64,000 bases of DNA, from contig CANLOY010000004.1 of NCBI GenBank assembly GCA_947493005.1, positions 186,001 to 250,000 on the forward strand, written 5' to 3'. The translations under genes and the position numbers were made by a program. The notes below the pieces were generated by a model. The model made no database searches, was not told the DNA's origin, and saw only the letters and a list, made by a program, of their open reading frames with translations. The DNA is from an uncultured Roseivirga sp. GTDB lineage: Bacteria > Bacteroidota > Bacteroidia > Cytophagales > Cyclobacteriaceae. Positions 27,283 to 35,808 of the stretch are shown piece after piece. The first letter of the stretch is position 1; every line of letters starts with the position of its first letter.

Positions 27283-27530
27283 ACGAGCGAAGCCGAGGGA
27301 GCTTTAAAGACCACAATTACAAAGATGCATCGGTGAGCTCAGCATGGGAAAAGCCTACACTCTCCATAGTTTCCTCGAATGTAATGAGAGGTCTAATGTG
27401 TTGATTGCATGGCGTTTTAGATTTCTCCTTGCAGTCGAAAAGACTTGCTAATGAGGCTTTGTAGATGTTAAACCAGATCAGTACGTGTTTGCGAACACAG
27501 TGAGGTAATTTCCTTTTTTAATAAATTTTG
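27283..27530 (+). repeat. 320-bp intergenic tandem repeat, copy 1 (5'-truncated)
   Basis: This copy has the 3' three quarters of the repeat. Matches to the other copies include GAGGGAGCTTTAAAGACCAC, GAGGTCTAATGTGTTGATTG (from 27388) and ACTTGCTAATGAGGC. It lacks the CCTCCC-TAT-GGGAGG palindrome present at the start of copies 2 and 3. There is no convincing gene. Confidence 0.8.
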
Positions 27531-27850
27531 CCCCCTCCGTCCTGTGGACACCTCCCTATGGGAGGACAAGCATAGGGAAGTAAGATTCTCTTCCATACCT
27601 CTCTATCCCGAGCTTGTCGAGGGAACTTTAAAACTCATAACTAAAAGATACATCGGCAAGCTCAGTATAGAAAAAGAATATCCTTTCTGCAGTCTCCTCG
27701 AATATAATGAGAGGTCTAATGTGTTGATTGCATGGTGTTTTAGATTTCTCCTTATAGTCGAAAAGACTTGCTAATGAGGCTTTTTTAATGCTAAACCAAA
27801 TTAGTATGTCCTTGCAAACACAGAGAAGCAACCCTTTTTTAGAAATTTCC
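27531..27850 (+). repeat. 320-bp intergenic tandem repeat, copy 2
   Basis: This is a full copy starting CCCCCTCCGTCCTGTGGACA. It holds a perfect palindrome CCTCCC-TAT-GGGAGG, a CCCGAGCTTGTCGAGGG imperfect palindrome and GAGGTCTAATGTG (27711). Short open frames on both strands are interrupted in the other copies and are probably not genes. Confidence 0.85.
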
Positions 27851-28168
27851 CCCCCTCTGTCCTGTGGACACCTCCCTATGGGAGGACAAGCATAGGGAAG
27901 TAAGATTCTCTTCCATACCTTTCTATCCCGAGCTTGTCGAGGGAGCTTTAAAGACCACAATTACAAAGATGCATCGGCAAGCTCAGTATAGAAAAAGACT
28001 ATCCTATCTGCAGTCTCCTCGAATATAATAAGAGGTCTAATGTGTTGATTGCATGGGGCTTTAGATTTCTCCTTATAGTCGAAAAGACTTCAGAAGGTGG
28101 TGAATGCTAAACTAAAATAGTACGTGTTTGCTAACACAATGAGCCAATTTCCTTTCTTTTTAGAAACT
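27851..28168 (+). repeat. 320-bp intergenic tandem repeat, copy 3
   Basis: This copy starts CCCCCTCTGTCCTGTGGACA exactly 320 bases after copy 2 and ends near 28168. Its first half is nearly identical to copy 2. Parts of its middle (AGCTTTAAAGACCACAATTA) match copy 1 instead, so the array looks recombined. The gene-free stretch runs from 27244 to 28318. After this copy, up to the speDE start, only a small hairpin (CCTTA-TTCGG-TAAGG, 28247-28261) is seen. Confidence 0.85.
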
Positions 28169-28318
28169 AAAGACCTCTCAGCTTTGCTCAGAGTATCAAA
28201 TGGTTTTTGAAAACTTTTGATTCCAGTGAATAAGTCATAACGGGTACCTTATTCGGTAAGGAAATAAAATTTATATCCACTGTATCCAACACTCGATATT
28301 TGGTTTTAATTTTGGGCC

Positions 28319-29596
28319 ATGGCCTCATTAGGTAGACACATTATCGTGGAGTACTATGATTGTTCTCCCGATGCATTGAACGATGTCGTTCATATCGAAA
28401 AAAGCATGGAAGGCGCAGCAGAAGATGCAGGCGCTACGATTATTAACTCAACTTTTCACCACTTTTCTCCTTATGGAGTTTCTGGTGTAGTAGTGATTCA
28501 GGAGAGCCATCTGGCCATTCACACATGGCCTGAGTATGGTTATGCCTCTGTAGATCTTTTTACTTGTGGAGATACGGTAAACCCATGGGTTTCTTATCAG
28601 ATCCTTAAAGACGCTTTTAAAGCGGGGCATGGCTCGGCAGTAGAGTTGAAAAGAGGAGAGATGGCTTTGCTTACACGCAAGAATTTTGATGTGAAGCAGC
28701 TTAGAGATGAGAAGAGTACAGAAGAGGGAGATCCTATTAGGACAAGAGATGTATGGTTTACAGAGCGTGATGATAAAATAGCACTGTCACTGAAGCATGA
28801 CGGTAAACTATATGATGTACAATCCGATTATCAGAGAGTAGAAGTATACAATACGCAGGCTTACGGTAATATGCTTACGCTGGATGGAATGGTAATGACT
28901 TCCGAAAAGGATGAGTATGTGTATCATGAAATGATTACACACATTCCAACACTGACTCATCCTAATCCAAAGCGTGCACTGATTATTGGTGGTGGTGACG
29001 GAGGTACGGCCCGAGAAATGCTAAGGCATGAGTGCCTTGAAGAAGTGGTCATGGTAGAGATTGATGAGAAGGTAATTGACGCCTGTAAACAGCACTTACC
29101 TTCCATTGCTGCTGCATTGGACAACCCAAGATTGAATCTGATTGTAGATGATGGAATTAAATATGTAAAAGAAGCTGCTGAAGGAAGTTTTGATATTGTG
29201 ATTGTCGATTCTACAGACCCTGTTGGTCCTGCTGAAGGCCTGTTTTCTGTAGATTTCTATAAAGAGGTTTACCGAATATTGAGTGAAGACGGTATAATGA
29301 TTACTCAGAGTGAGTCTCCTCGTTTCAATAACAAAGTGTTTAAAGAGATTTATCAGGTGTATAGAAGCATCTTTGGTCAGGATAAGGTTCATTGTTACCT
29401 GGCATACATACCAACATATCCTACTGGTATGTGGTCATTCTCTTACAGTACCAAGGGAAACTCGCATCCGCTTGAAAACTTTGATAAAGAGAAAAGCAAG
29501 GCTTTTTCTGAAGCACAAGAACTAAGTTATTATAATGAGGCCATTCATGAATCGGCCTTTGCATTGCCTAACTTTGTAAAAAAGATGATTGGGTAA
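28319..29596 (+). CDS. speDE: Fused S-adenosylmethionine decarboxylase / spermidine synthase
   Basis: This 425-residue protein has two enzymes in one chain. Residues 1 to about 115 are a bacterial class AdoMet decarboxylase. Ser63 in [12 protein letters not shown] is the self-cleavage and pyruvoyl site, and His68 and Cys83 match the catalytic residues numbered the same in the Thermotoga enzyme. From about residue 145 is an aminopropyltransferase with [32 protein letters not shown] and the catalytic Asp in [14 protein letters not shown]. It would make decarboxylated AdoMet and use it to turn putrescine into spermidine. The agmatinase gene starts one base after its stop, so the pair covers agmatine to spermidine. 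The autocleavage would split off only the first 62 residues. Confidence 0.93.
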   Translation: MASLGRHIIVEYYDCSPDALNDVVHIEKSMEGAAEDAGATIINSTFHHFSPYGVSGVVVIQESHLAIHTWPEYGYASVDLFTCGDTVNPWVSYQILKDAFKAGHGSAVELKRGEMALLTRKNFDVKQLRDEKSTEEGDPIRTRDVWFTERDDKIALSLKHDGKLYDVQSDYQRVEVYNTQAYGNMLTLDGMVMTSEKDEYVYHEMITHIPTLTHPNPKRALIIGGGDGGTAREMLRHECLEEVVMVEIDEKVIDACKQHLPSIAAALDNPRLNLIVDDGIKYVKEAAEGSFDIVIVDSTDPVGPAEGLFSVDFYKEVYRILSEDGIMITQSESPRFNNKVFKEIYQVYRSIFGQDKVHCYLAYIPTYPTGMWSFSYSTKGNSHPLENFDKEKSKAFSEAQELSYYNEAIHESAFALPNFVKKMIG

Positions 29597-30631
29597 ATGG
29601 CAGATAAAGAAACGTTTGATCCCAATGGTGTAGGAGTAAAGGGAACTCTCTTTGGTTTACCATACGATACCGCATCGGCAGATGTGGTAGTGATTCCTAT
29701 ACCATGGGATGTAACCGTTTCTTATGGTGCTGGTACTGCTAATGGTCCGGCTGCTATTCTTGAAGCCTCTTCTCAGATTGATTATGAAATTCCGGGGGTA
29801 AAAGAGGCCTGGAAACTAAAGGTTGCCATGGACGAAATTCCTGAAGTCTGGCAATCACTGGGTAAATCATTGAGAAGCAAAGCTGAAGACTATATCGAAT
29901 GGTTGGAATCGGGAAGTGACGAGGCCATGGCTTCGGAAATGCAGGGTGTCGTTGCCGAAATTAACCGTCAATGTGAGCAACTAATGACCTATGTCCAGCA
30001 GGAAACTGCTTACTGGCATTCACAAGGCAAGCAAACGATTTTACTTGGTGGAGATCACAGTACACCGTTAGGACATATCCGAGCAATTGCACAAAAAGAA
30101 CAGGAGATAGGTGTTTTACAAATCGATGCGCATGCTGATTTACGCAAGGCTTATGAAGGTTTTACTTATTCACATGCCAGTGTAATGTATAATGTGCTGC
30201 AATTGAAAGAGGTGAGTAAATTGGTTCAGGTGGGTGTTCGCGATTATTGCGAAGAAGAACTTGACCTTATTACAAGTTCAAATGGAAGAGTGGTTACCTT
30301 TTTCGATCAGGATGTTAAAGAGGCTCAGTATCAGGGAATGACCTGGCACGACCAGTGCCTTGAAATAGTGGAACAGCTACCACAAAAGGTATATATTTCT
30401 TTTGATATTGATGGACTTGATCCCAAACTATGTCCTAACACTGGAACACCAGTTCCAGGTGGTTTTGAGCTAGAACAAGTGAACTATCTTTTTAAATTGG
30501 TTAAGGAAAGCGGAAGAATAATAGTAGGAGCAGATCTTAACGAGGTTTCTCCAACTTCAAACGAATGGGATGCCAATGTGGGTGCCAGAGCATTATATAG
30601 GTTGACTCATTTTGTTGGGGGAGAGATGTAG
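29597..30631 (+). CDS. speB: Agmatinase
   Basis: This 344-residue ureohydrolase has all Mn-binding motifs: GGDHSTPLGHIRA, the DAHAD motif in QIDAHADLRKAYEG with SHASVMYNV, and SFDIDGLDPKLCPNTGTPVPGG. It converts agmatine to putrescine and urea. It directly abuts the speD-speE fusion, so putrescine would pass to the fused spermidine synthase. An arginine decarboxylase to supply agmatine is not in the window. It could act on a related guanidino compound, but context favours agmatine. Confidence 0.92.
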   Translation: MADKETFDPNGVGVKGTLFGLPYDTASADVVVIPIPWDVTVSYGAGTANGPAAILEASSQIDYEIPGVKEAWKLKVAMDEIPEVWQSLGKSLRSKAEDYIEWLESGSDEAMASEMQGVVAEINRQCEQLMTYVQQETAYWHSQGKQTILLGGDHSTPLGHIRAIAQKEQEIGVLQIDAHADLRKAYEGFTYSHASVMYNVLQLKEVSKLVQVGVRDYCEEELDLITSSNGRVVTFFDQDVKEAQYQGMTWHDQCLEIVEQLPQKVYISFDIDGLDPKLCPNTGTPVPGGFELEQVNYLFKLVKESGRIIVGADLNEVSPTSNEWDANVGARALYRLTHFVGGEM

Positions 30632-30737
30632 CTTATCCAATTTCTATTTGAGCAACCAAGGTTTTTATTTTTTACTTGAATAGTTGTCAAAACTTTATTT
30701 TAGAACTATCAGGTTGTCTTTACTTTATTGTAACTAG

Positions 30738-31313
30738 TTATTCTTCACTAGTGTATTCTTGTATCAGTTTTCTATTACTTAAGTCTATTGTTTCTGTTAA
30801 ATCCCAGTCGTTTAATATCAAGTTCCATTTTTCGCCAAGTACGTATAACACATTTATCAATTGTTTCTGGTGATCGGAGTGTTTGTTAAACCTAAATCCG
30901 TCAATCCATATATTCTCAACAATATCATTTTTAAAATCACAGAAAACAGCGGATGAATCAAGCTTAAACCCCGAGGTATTTGAACTTTCTACTTTATGGG
31001 AACCATAACCAGAATACACCTTGTCTACTTTTTGAAATCCGCATGACTGAACCAGCGCTTCGAATTCCCTTATTGGAATTCTCCTTTCTGAAGTTTTGAA
31101 GTTTTGTCCATCTCGCACATAGATATCCGTGAACCCCAAACCATCCCTGTTCTCTCTCGTAAACTCATCAATTTTTTCATTTTCCTTCTTTAAATCAGCA
31201 GCATTCTCGAGAGGAACTAACTCTACTTGACAGTAAAAATCTTCATGTAGATATATGCTGTTCTTATTGTTAGAACCACCCCAATTATTTTTCAACCATC
31301 TAAAAAAGCTCAT
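30738..31313 (-). CDS. Hypothetical protein coupled to kptA
   Basis: This 191-residue soluble protein begins MSFFRWLKNNWGGSNNKNSIYLHEDFYCQVEL. It has no signal peptide and no family that I recognise. Visible parts include DGLGFTDIYVRDGQNFKTSERRIPIREFEALV and a Trp-rich C-terminal segment VLGEKWNLILNDWDLTETIDL. Its start overlaps the kptA stop by four bases (31310-31313), a sign of translational coupling. It may be a functional partner of the RNA 2'-phosphotransferase, but nothing in the sequence shows catalysis. Confidence 0.65.
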   Translation of the reverse strand: MSFFRWLKNNWGGSNNKNSIYLHEDFYCQVELVPLENAADLKKENEKIDEFTRENRDGLGFTDIYVRDGQNFKTSERRIPIREFEALVQSCGFQKVDKVYSGYGSHKVESSNTSGFKLDSSAVFCDFKNDIVENIWIDGFRFNKHSDHQKQLINVLYVLGEKWNLILNDWDLTETIDLSNRKLIQEYTSEE

Positions 31314-31855
31314 TCTTCAAATTTGATAAATTTCGCATCTACTTTTTCGGTCAACCATACTCCGTTTTCAGAAAGGTAGAACTCAATTCCACTCTCATTC
31401 ATCTTTCCTGCTTCGATTTTCAAAACAATTGCGTTTCCATGACGTGTCCCAATCTTTCTCGCTGATTTTGTATCACTAGATAAATGAACATGATGTCGGT
31501 TTTGCTTTAAAAGTCCGTTCTGTTTTATTGAATTAATGTTCTTAGTTGCGGTTCCATGAAACAATATTGCTGGTGGTAGCTTTTGTTCTAATCTCAAGTC
31601 AACATTTATTGAATGACCTTGATTGGCTCTGATTTTCGAAAAATCACCATTAAACTTAAATCTTTGCTTATCACTTGACTTTACAAGGTACTTTAAAATA
31701 TCAAGGTCAATCAAGTATTTGGCTTTGAGCATTCCTTGAAGTAAAAGTTTTGTGTCAGCCCATCCATTTTGGTCTAGCTCTAAACCAATTGTTTGAGGTT
31801 TGTGTCTCAAAATCAAGCTCAAAAATTTACTTATCTTGATTTTATCAGTTATCAT
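31310..31855 (-). CDS. kptA: RNA 2'-phosphotransferase (Tpt1/KptA family)
   Basis: This 181-residue protein has the Tpt1/KptA pattern. The N-terminal lobe has KISKFLSLILRHKPQTIGLELDQNGWADTKLLLQ. The C-terminal NAD-binding ADP-ribosyltransferase-like lobe has LFHGTATKNINSIKQNGL, HHVHLSSDTKSARKIGTRHGN and the final strand GVWLTEKVDAKFIKFEE. Tpt1 removes an internal RNA 2'-phosphate by transferring it to NAD. In eukaryotes this completes tRNA splicing; the bacterial substrate is not established. It overlaps the following unknown gene by four bases. Confidence 0.92.
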   Translation of the reverse strand: MITDKIKISKFLSLILRHKPQTIGLELDQNGWADTKLLLQGMLKAKYLIDLDILKYLVKSSDKQRFKFNGDFSKIRANQGHSINVDLRLEQKLPPAILFHGTATKNINSIKQNGLLKQNRHHVHLSSDTKSARKIGTRHGNAIVLKIEAGKMNESGIEFYLSENGVWLTEKVDAKFIKFEE

Positions 31856-32006
31856 CTATTTTGAGTTTATTTTAATTGACTTTAGCTGTTTTCATATGAA
31901 AGGTGTCTAAAAGTCTCAGGCTAACCTATAGAAATATTGCTAAAGCAGAACTATTACTTCACGACTTGTATTCTTTGTCCTCAAAGTTCTAGGTGATAAG
32001 TGTGTT

Positions 32007-32564
32007 TTAGTATCTGGTAGGTTTCTTACTTTTCCCGAAAACAATTTGACGAGTTGTCATTCCTTTTGATTTCATCTCCATAAAGTCCAGAAGATACTTT
32101 TCATCCCAAATGATTTTCTCTCCTTTATCTTCTTTAAACCTATGAAACAAGTCTAATAGCGTGGAATAGTTCCAATTGAAGAGCCTGTTAACATCGTAAG
32201 TCTTTTTACCGTGTTTGAAACGGATGAAGTAATCAACATTTCCATGACCATTTCCTTTAGATATTATTCGTATTTCTGTTGAATCAATCGGCAGCTCAAT
32301 AGTTAATGGAGTGTTGTTTAAATCACCTTTAAGAATTAGTGTTTTACCTATTAATTCAACCTGATAGAAGTACTTTCTGGCTTTCAAGTGAGCAGCTAAA
32401 GCCAACCCAACCCCTGAAAAGACAATTATTGAAACAGTAAGTTCAACTGTCGAAGAGCTTTGGAAGTGAATAGAAATGACAATTACTGTTAACAGAATGA
32501 ATCGTAACAAGAACGCTACCCTTAATCTGGATTGGTAATTGACATGTTCAACTTTAAAAATCAT
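32007..32564 (-). CDS. Hypothetical membrane protein (185 aa)
   Basis: Two transmembrane helices near the N-terminus (about 15-33, VAFLLRFILLTVIVISIHF, and 40-60, VELTVSIIVFSGVGLALAA) are followed by a cytoplasmic or periplasmic beta-rich domain. That domain includes VELIGKTLILKGDLNNTPLTI and VDYFIRFKHGKKTYDVNRLF, reminiscent of PH-like modules. No named family is recognised. It stands alone, upstream of kptA in the same direction, with a gap of 151 bases. Confidence 0.65.
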   Translation of the reverse strand: MIFKVEHVNYQSRLRVAFLLRFILLTVIVISIHFQSSSTVELTVSIIVFSGVGLALAAHLKARKYFYQVELIGKTLILKGDLNNTPLTIELPIDSTEIRIISKGNGHGNVDYFIRFKHGKKTYDVNRLFNWNYSTLLDLFHRFKEDKGEKIIWDEKYLLDFMEMKSKGMTTRQIVFGKSKKPTRY

Positions 32565-32721
32565 TAACTAGGAACTCTGTTAATCCAAAGTGTTTATAGA
32601 AAAGTGAACGAAAGTTCTCAATTAATAGATAGAAATGGAATGTAATTGGGATTATTCGTAAAGTTTGTATTGCTCTTGTTTCTATTTGATCAAATGGAGA
32701 CATACCAAGTTTCATAATAGC

Positions 32722-32846
32722 CATGCTTCCCTAGAGTCACGTAGGGGTGTAGATTGAAGTTAAGCTACATCTACTAAGGGACTCTTTCGGTCATGCTTCC
32801 CTCAGAGTGACGAATAGAGGTAGGTTTTAACTCTCATCTACATCTT
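32722..32846. repeat. Degenerate 70-bp tandem dyad element in a gene-free region
   Basis: The gap 32565-32913 has no gene. It holds two imperfect units, each beginning CATGCTTCCCT (32722 and 32792). They continue with AGAGTCACG / CAGAGTGACG and end with a GTAGATT...ATCTAC-type inverted repeat. A stretch of GCTTGAAACTTGCTACTTGAAG follows (32888 on). This looks like a dispersed intergenic palindromic repeat family. Confidence 0.55.
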
Positions 32847-32913
32847 ATGTAACTCGAAACCAGCACCTCAAAACTTAGGACTTATAGCTTGAAACTTGCT
32901 ACTTGAAGCTTTA

Positions 32914-33825
32914 CTAATTGCTGCAGTCTCCATCTTCAAAGTTTTGCGCAGTAGGGTTATATTGGTTGTTTTTGATGGTAATTGCGCTGCTTGTTTGATT
33001 GTTCTCCATTAAGTCTTCCAGTTTACAAAAGTCAGAGAGAAAGGGGTTTTCGGATATCAGCAGCCCAGCTCCAATATTGTTCAGGTTCTCGAGTCCATTT
33101 AGATTAACGAGGTTATCATTAGCCGAGACTTCCATGAATTGTATGCTGGTAAGTGATTCAAGGCCACTTAATGATAGTAAGCCATTTCTTACCAGATTAA
33201 ACTGTCTTTCTACTGTTTGTAAAGATTCCAGCCCAGTTAATTGAGTAAGCTGCGGATTACCTACTATATCTAAGTTACCCGGGATGCTGTTGAGACCTCT
33301 TAATCCATTGATACTTGTTAAACTTTCATTAGATATGATTTCGACTGAAAACATGGCATTAATTGCAGATAATTGATCGAAATTTTCCAGACTTTCATTT
33401 TCGCTAATGTTCAATGCGTTGATGCTCTGAAGGTTTTGTAGCCCATCCAGATTGCTCAGGTTGTTATTAGCTAAAATATGCAATGGGCCGGTAATTTCCT
33501 GTAGGCTACTTAGTCCATTGAGGTTAGAAAGATTGGTTTGAGATATTTCCAAAAGGCCTTCTATAGTTTCCAGACTTGGAATATCGAGTGAGTTAATGTC
33601 CGCGATTTCTCCTGAAAGTTTAGTGCCTATTCTAACATTACCAATGACCTTTGAATAGCCTTGACTGGTGAATTCATTTACGGCACTTTGGGTATTTAAA
33701 TAAACATCACCAATGTAAGTTAAACTGATAGGGGATGTGTCATTGTTTTTGCAACTGAAAGCGCAGAAAGCCATGAGCAGCGCAAAAAAACAAGCCTTTC
33801 CAGAGTGATTGAGTAGTCGATTCAT
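32914..33825 (-). CDS. Lipoprotein with leucine-rich receptor L-domain-like repeats
   Basis: This 303-residue protein has a lipoprotein signal (ending FCAFSCKNND, Cys25). It has about eight repeats of roughly 24 residues of the form L-x-x-L-x-G-L-x-x-L-x-x-I (SNLDGLQNLQSINALNIS, TSINGLRGLNSIPGNLDIV, VNLNGLENLNNIGAGLLIS). These resemble the receptor L-domain or SDS22-type leucine-rich solenoid. It should form a short curved beta-solenoid on the cell surface for binding. A conserved Cys in FLSDFCKLEDLM and one near the C-terminal DGDCSN may form a cap disulfide. Partner unknown. Confidence 0.8.
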   Translation of the reverse strand: MNRLLNHSGKACFFALLMAFCAFSCKNNDTSPISLTYIGDVYLNTQSAVNEFTSQGYSKVIGNVRIGTKLSGEIADINSLDIPSLETIEGLLEISQTNLSNLNGLSSLQEITGPLHILANNNLSNLDGLQNLQSINALNISENESLENFDQLSAINAMFSVEIISNESLTSINGLRGLNSIPGNLDIVGNPQLTQLTGLESLQTVERQFNLVRNGLLSLSGLESLTSIQFMEVSANDNLVNLNGLENLNNIGAGLLISENPFLSDFCKLEDLMENNQTSSAITIKNNQYNPTAQNFEDGDCSN

Positions 33826-33893
33826 TTCGGATTCTTTTCATAATTAAAACACTGATTAGGATGAAAAGAAACAGTACAGAACTGTGAGAAACC

Positions 33894-34856
33894 TCAATTG
33901 GTCACGGTGTCACTGATGAGCTTTACAAACTTGGAGCTCATCCATGTCATATTGTTGCCTGCTGGTGTTTCGCAATCCTGAAGCCTTATAAATACTAAAT
34001 CAAGGTCTGGGAAAACAATGGTCATATCCCCGAAATCGCCCATAGCTGCAAAATTTTTATGCGCTGACTGATTATCGATCCACCATAGGTATCCATAAAA
34101 AGGGGCAAGTTCAGATGATGTAGTAGTGGCCTCTATCCATTCTTTCGAAACTACTTGTTTTCCATTGAATTGGCCATTGTTTAACATCAGCAAACCAACT
34201 TTGGCAGCATCATCGGCTGTAGTCATGGCACCACCATATACCTGATAATGACCAACTGAATCTTTCATCAGGTGCGAAGAGTTCATTTCCAGAGGCCTGA
34301 AAAGCACCTCTTCATATAAGTCCTGAGCAGTTTTTCCAGTTACTTTTTCCATCAACAGCCCCAGAATCTGGACACCTTCATTAGAATAACTAAATCGAGC
34401 GTTCGGTGCTTGATCGAGTTGTTTAGCGAGTGCATGTTTGTTCATATCACCTTTTGATATAATACCGTGCCCACCAGTTCTATTCAACCCACCAGACATG
34501 GTCAGGAGGTTTTTAATGGTAACACCTTTTTCACATCCATCTTTCCATTCTGGTAAGTAGTCGCAGACCTTATCCTCTGCACTTTTGATAATTTTTTTGT
34601 CAATAAGGATGCCTACAACAAGGCCTGTCCATGATTTAACCATTGAAGCAGTATTAAAGGTCTCACGGTCGCAGCGATCATTTTCCCAATTGGTTACTAA
34701 TTGACCTTTATGGTACAGTTGTATTTGATCGGCATAGGTTGAGTCAACAAATTGAATGAGCCTTTCAACTCTCGCTGAATCTATCTGTTGTGGAAATAGA
34801 GGGGAAGCCGCGGTAAAGAATGATAGAGCCACTAAGACTCTCTTAGAAAAAAGCAT
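33894..34856 (-). CDS. Serine hydrolase (class C beta-lactamase / DD-peptidase-like)
   Basis: This 320-residue protein has a signal peptide (MLFSKRVLVALSFFTAASPLFP). The nucleophile motif SMVK (Ser71-Lys74) is in FNTASMVKSWTGLVVG, and the YSN motif is in ARFSYSNEGVQILG. This is the beta-lactamase/PBP4*-like esterase family. It would act in the periplasm on a peptide or ester. True beta-lactamase activity cannot be assumed: the third motif is unclear and there is no AmpR-like regulator nearby. Confidence 0.88.
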   Translation of the reverse strand: MLFSKRVLVALSFFTAASPLFPQQIDSARVERLIQFVDSTYADQIQLYHKGQLVTNWENDRCDRETFNTASMVKSWTGLVVGILIDKKIIKSAEDKVCDYLPEWKDGCEKGVTIKNLLTMSGGLNRTGGHGIISKGDMNKHALAKQLDQAPNARFSYSNEGVQILGLLMEKVTGKTAQDLYEEVLFRPLEMNSSHLMKDSVGHYQVYGGAMTTADDAAKVGLLMLNNGQFNGKQVVSKEWIEATTTSSELAPFYGYLWWIDNQSAHKNFAAMGDFGDMTIVFPDLDLVFIRLQDCETPAGNNMTWMSSKFVKLISDTVTN

Positions 34857-34927
34857 GAACGTAATTCTTAATTGAAAAACTAATTTAATAGTTATTCGTT
34901 TAGTTTAGCACTTAATTTCGGATAAAC

Positions 34928-35293
34928 TCAGTGGTTAGAATTGTGCTTAGAGGATTTTAATTCTACTTTTCTTCCGTCAATATCTTCTATAACGGCAATT
35001 TTACCCCATTTTGTGACTTTGGGTAATGAAATGATTTTCCAACTGCTGCCTTTCAACTTTTCAATGATTCTATCTAAATCATCAACTTCGAATCCAATTC
35101 TCAGGTTGTTAGAGGCCAGATCATTGGTTTCATTGCTGGGATAAATTTCAAGTACTAGTCCATTATTTTCAGAAGCATAATGAAAAGGCCCACTACCATG
35201 TCTGTGATATTCAAAGCTGAAACTGAGAAGTTCATACTGTTGTACAAGCTGTTCTGGAAACCGTGTTTTTATAACTAGCAGATACAAGTTCAT
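34928..35293 (-). CDS. VOC-superfamily (glyoxalase-like) protein
   Basis: This 121-residue single-module VOC fold starts MNLYLLVIKTRFPEQLVQQYELLSFSFEYHRHGSGPFHYA. The second paired motif is NLRIGFEVDDLDRIIEKLK and the end is VIEDIDGRKVELKS, which places the usual C-terminal Glu. Activities across the superfamily vary (isomerase, dioxygenase, antibiotic binding). It starts nine bases after the DUF2867 gene ends and is likely in the GNAT / DUF2867 / VOC operon. Confidence 0.8.
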   Translation of the reverse strand: MNLYLLVIKTRFPEQLVQQYELLSFSFEYHRHGSGPFHYASENNGLVLEIYPSNETNDLASNNLRIGFEVDDLDRIIEKLKGSSWKIISLPKVTKWGKIAVIEDIDGRKVELKSSKHNSNH

Positions 35294-35301
35294 TGTTTAT
35301 T

Positions 35302-35796
35302 CTATTTAACATTCGAATACGATTTCCTGATCATGCTTTTAATAACAACCCTATGAAAAGGCTTAACTATAGCCATATATACCTTTCCCATTTTGTTATT
35401 GTATTCGACCAGAGTAGTTACCTTGATATTATAGGTGGGTTCTTTGGTGTTTGCTATTAAGACTCTGAAGTTTAAGTGGGAGTCGTTGGCACCCAGAATG
35501 ACTTCAAGTTTTTCGATTATGTATATTTTAAAAAAGCCAACATAACCTCCAATCCTGTATTCCGTGTTATAGTCCTCTGGCTTTGTGGTTTTCAGTCCGA
35601 TAAACTTAACAAGGAAGTTTCTGAATTTTAATAGTGCCACAACCCATTTAGGAGGCGTGTTGAATATCTGGTTGGCGATTTCCTCTATACTGTCTTTATG
35701 GTTAGTAGTAGAGAAAGTATCTGAAAAATCAATTTTAGAGAGACTCTCTTTAGCGTGTTCCGAAACGAATAATGATTCCTCTATTACCTTTTTCAT
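35302..35796 (-). CDS. DUF2867-family protein
   Basis: This 164-residue protein begins MKKVIEESLFVSEHAKESLSKIDFSDTF and has a helical segment IANQIFNTPPKWVVALLKFRNFLVKFIGL, then YRIGGYVGFFKIYIIEKLEVILGANDSHLNFRVLI. The order and length match DUF2867, a START-like domain of unknown role. Nothing indicates a signal peptide. It lies 12 bases downstream of the GNAT-NTF2 fusion gene and so is probably co-transcribed. Confidence 0.75.
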   Translation of the reverse strand: MKKVIEESLFVSEHAKESLSKIDFSDTFSTTNHKDSIEEIANQIFNTPPKWVVALLKFRNFLVKFIGLKTTKPEDYNTEYRIGGYVGFFKIYIIEKLEVILGANDSHLNFRVLIANTKEPTYNIKVTTLVEYNNKMGKVYMAIVKPFHRVVIKSMIRKSYSNVK

Positions 35797-35808
35797 TGCT
35801 TGGGTAGG

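Noticed and set aside
27544-27960. Open reading frames of 76 and 110 codons inside the repeat array
   Set aside because: They lie within the 320-bp repeat, are not kept open in the other copies, and have low-complexity translated sequence.
27283-28168. Possible CRISPR array
   Set aside because: The repeat unit is about 320 bp with no unique spacers and no cas genes, so this is a tandem repeat.
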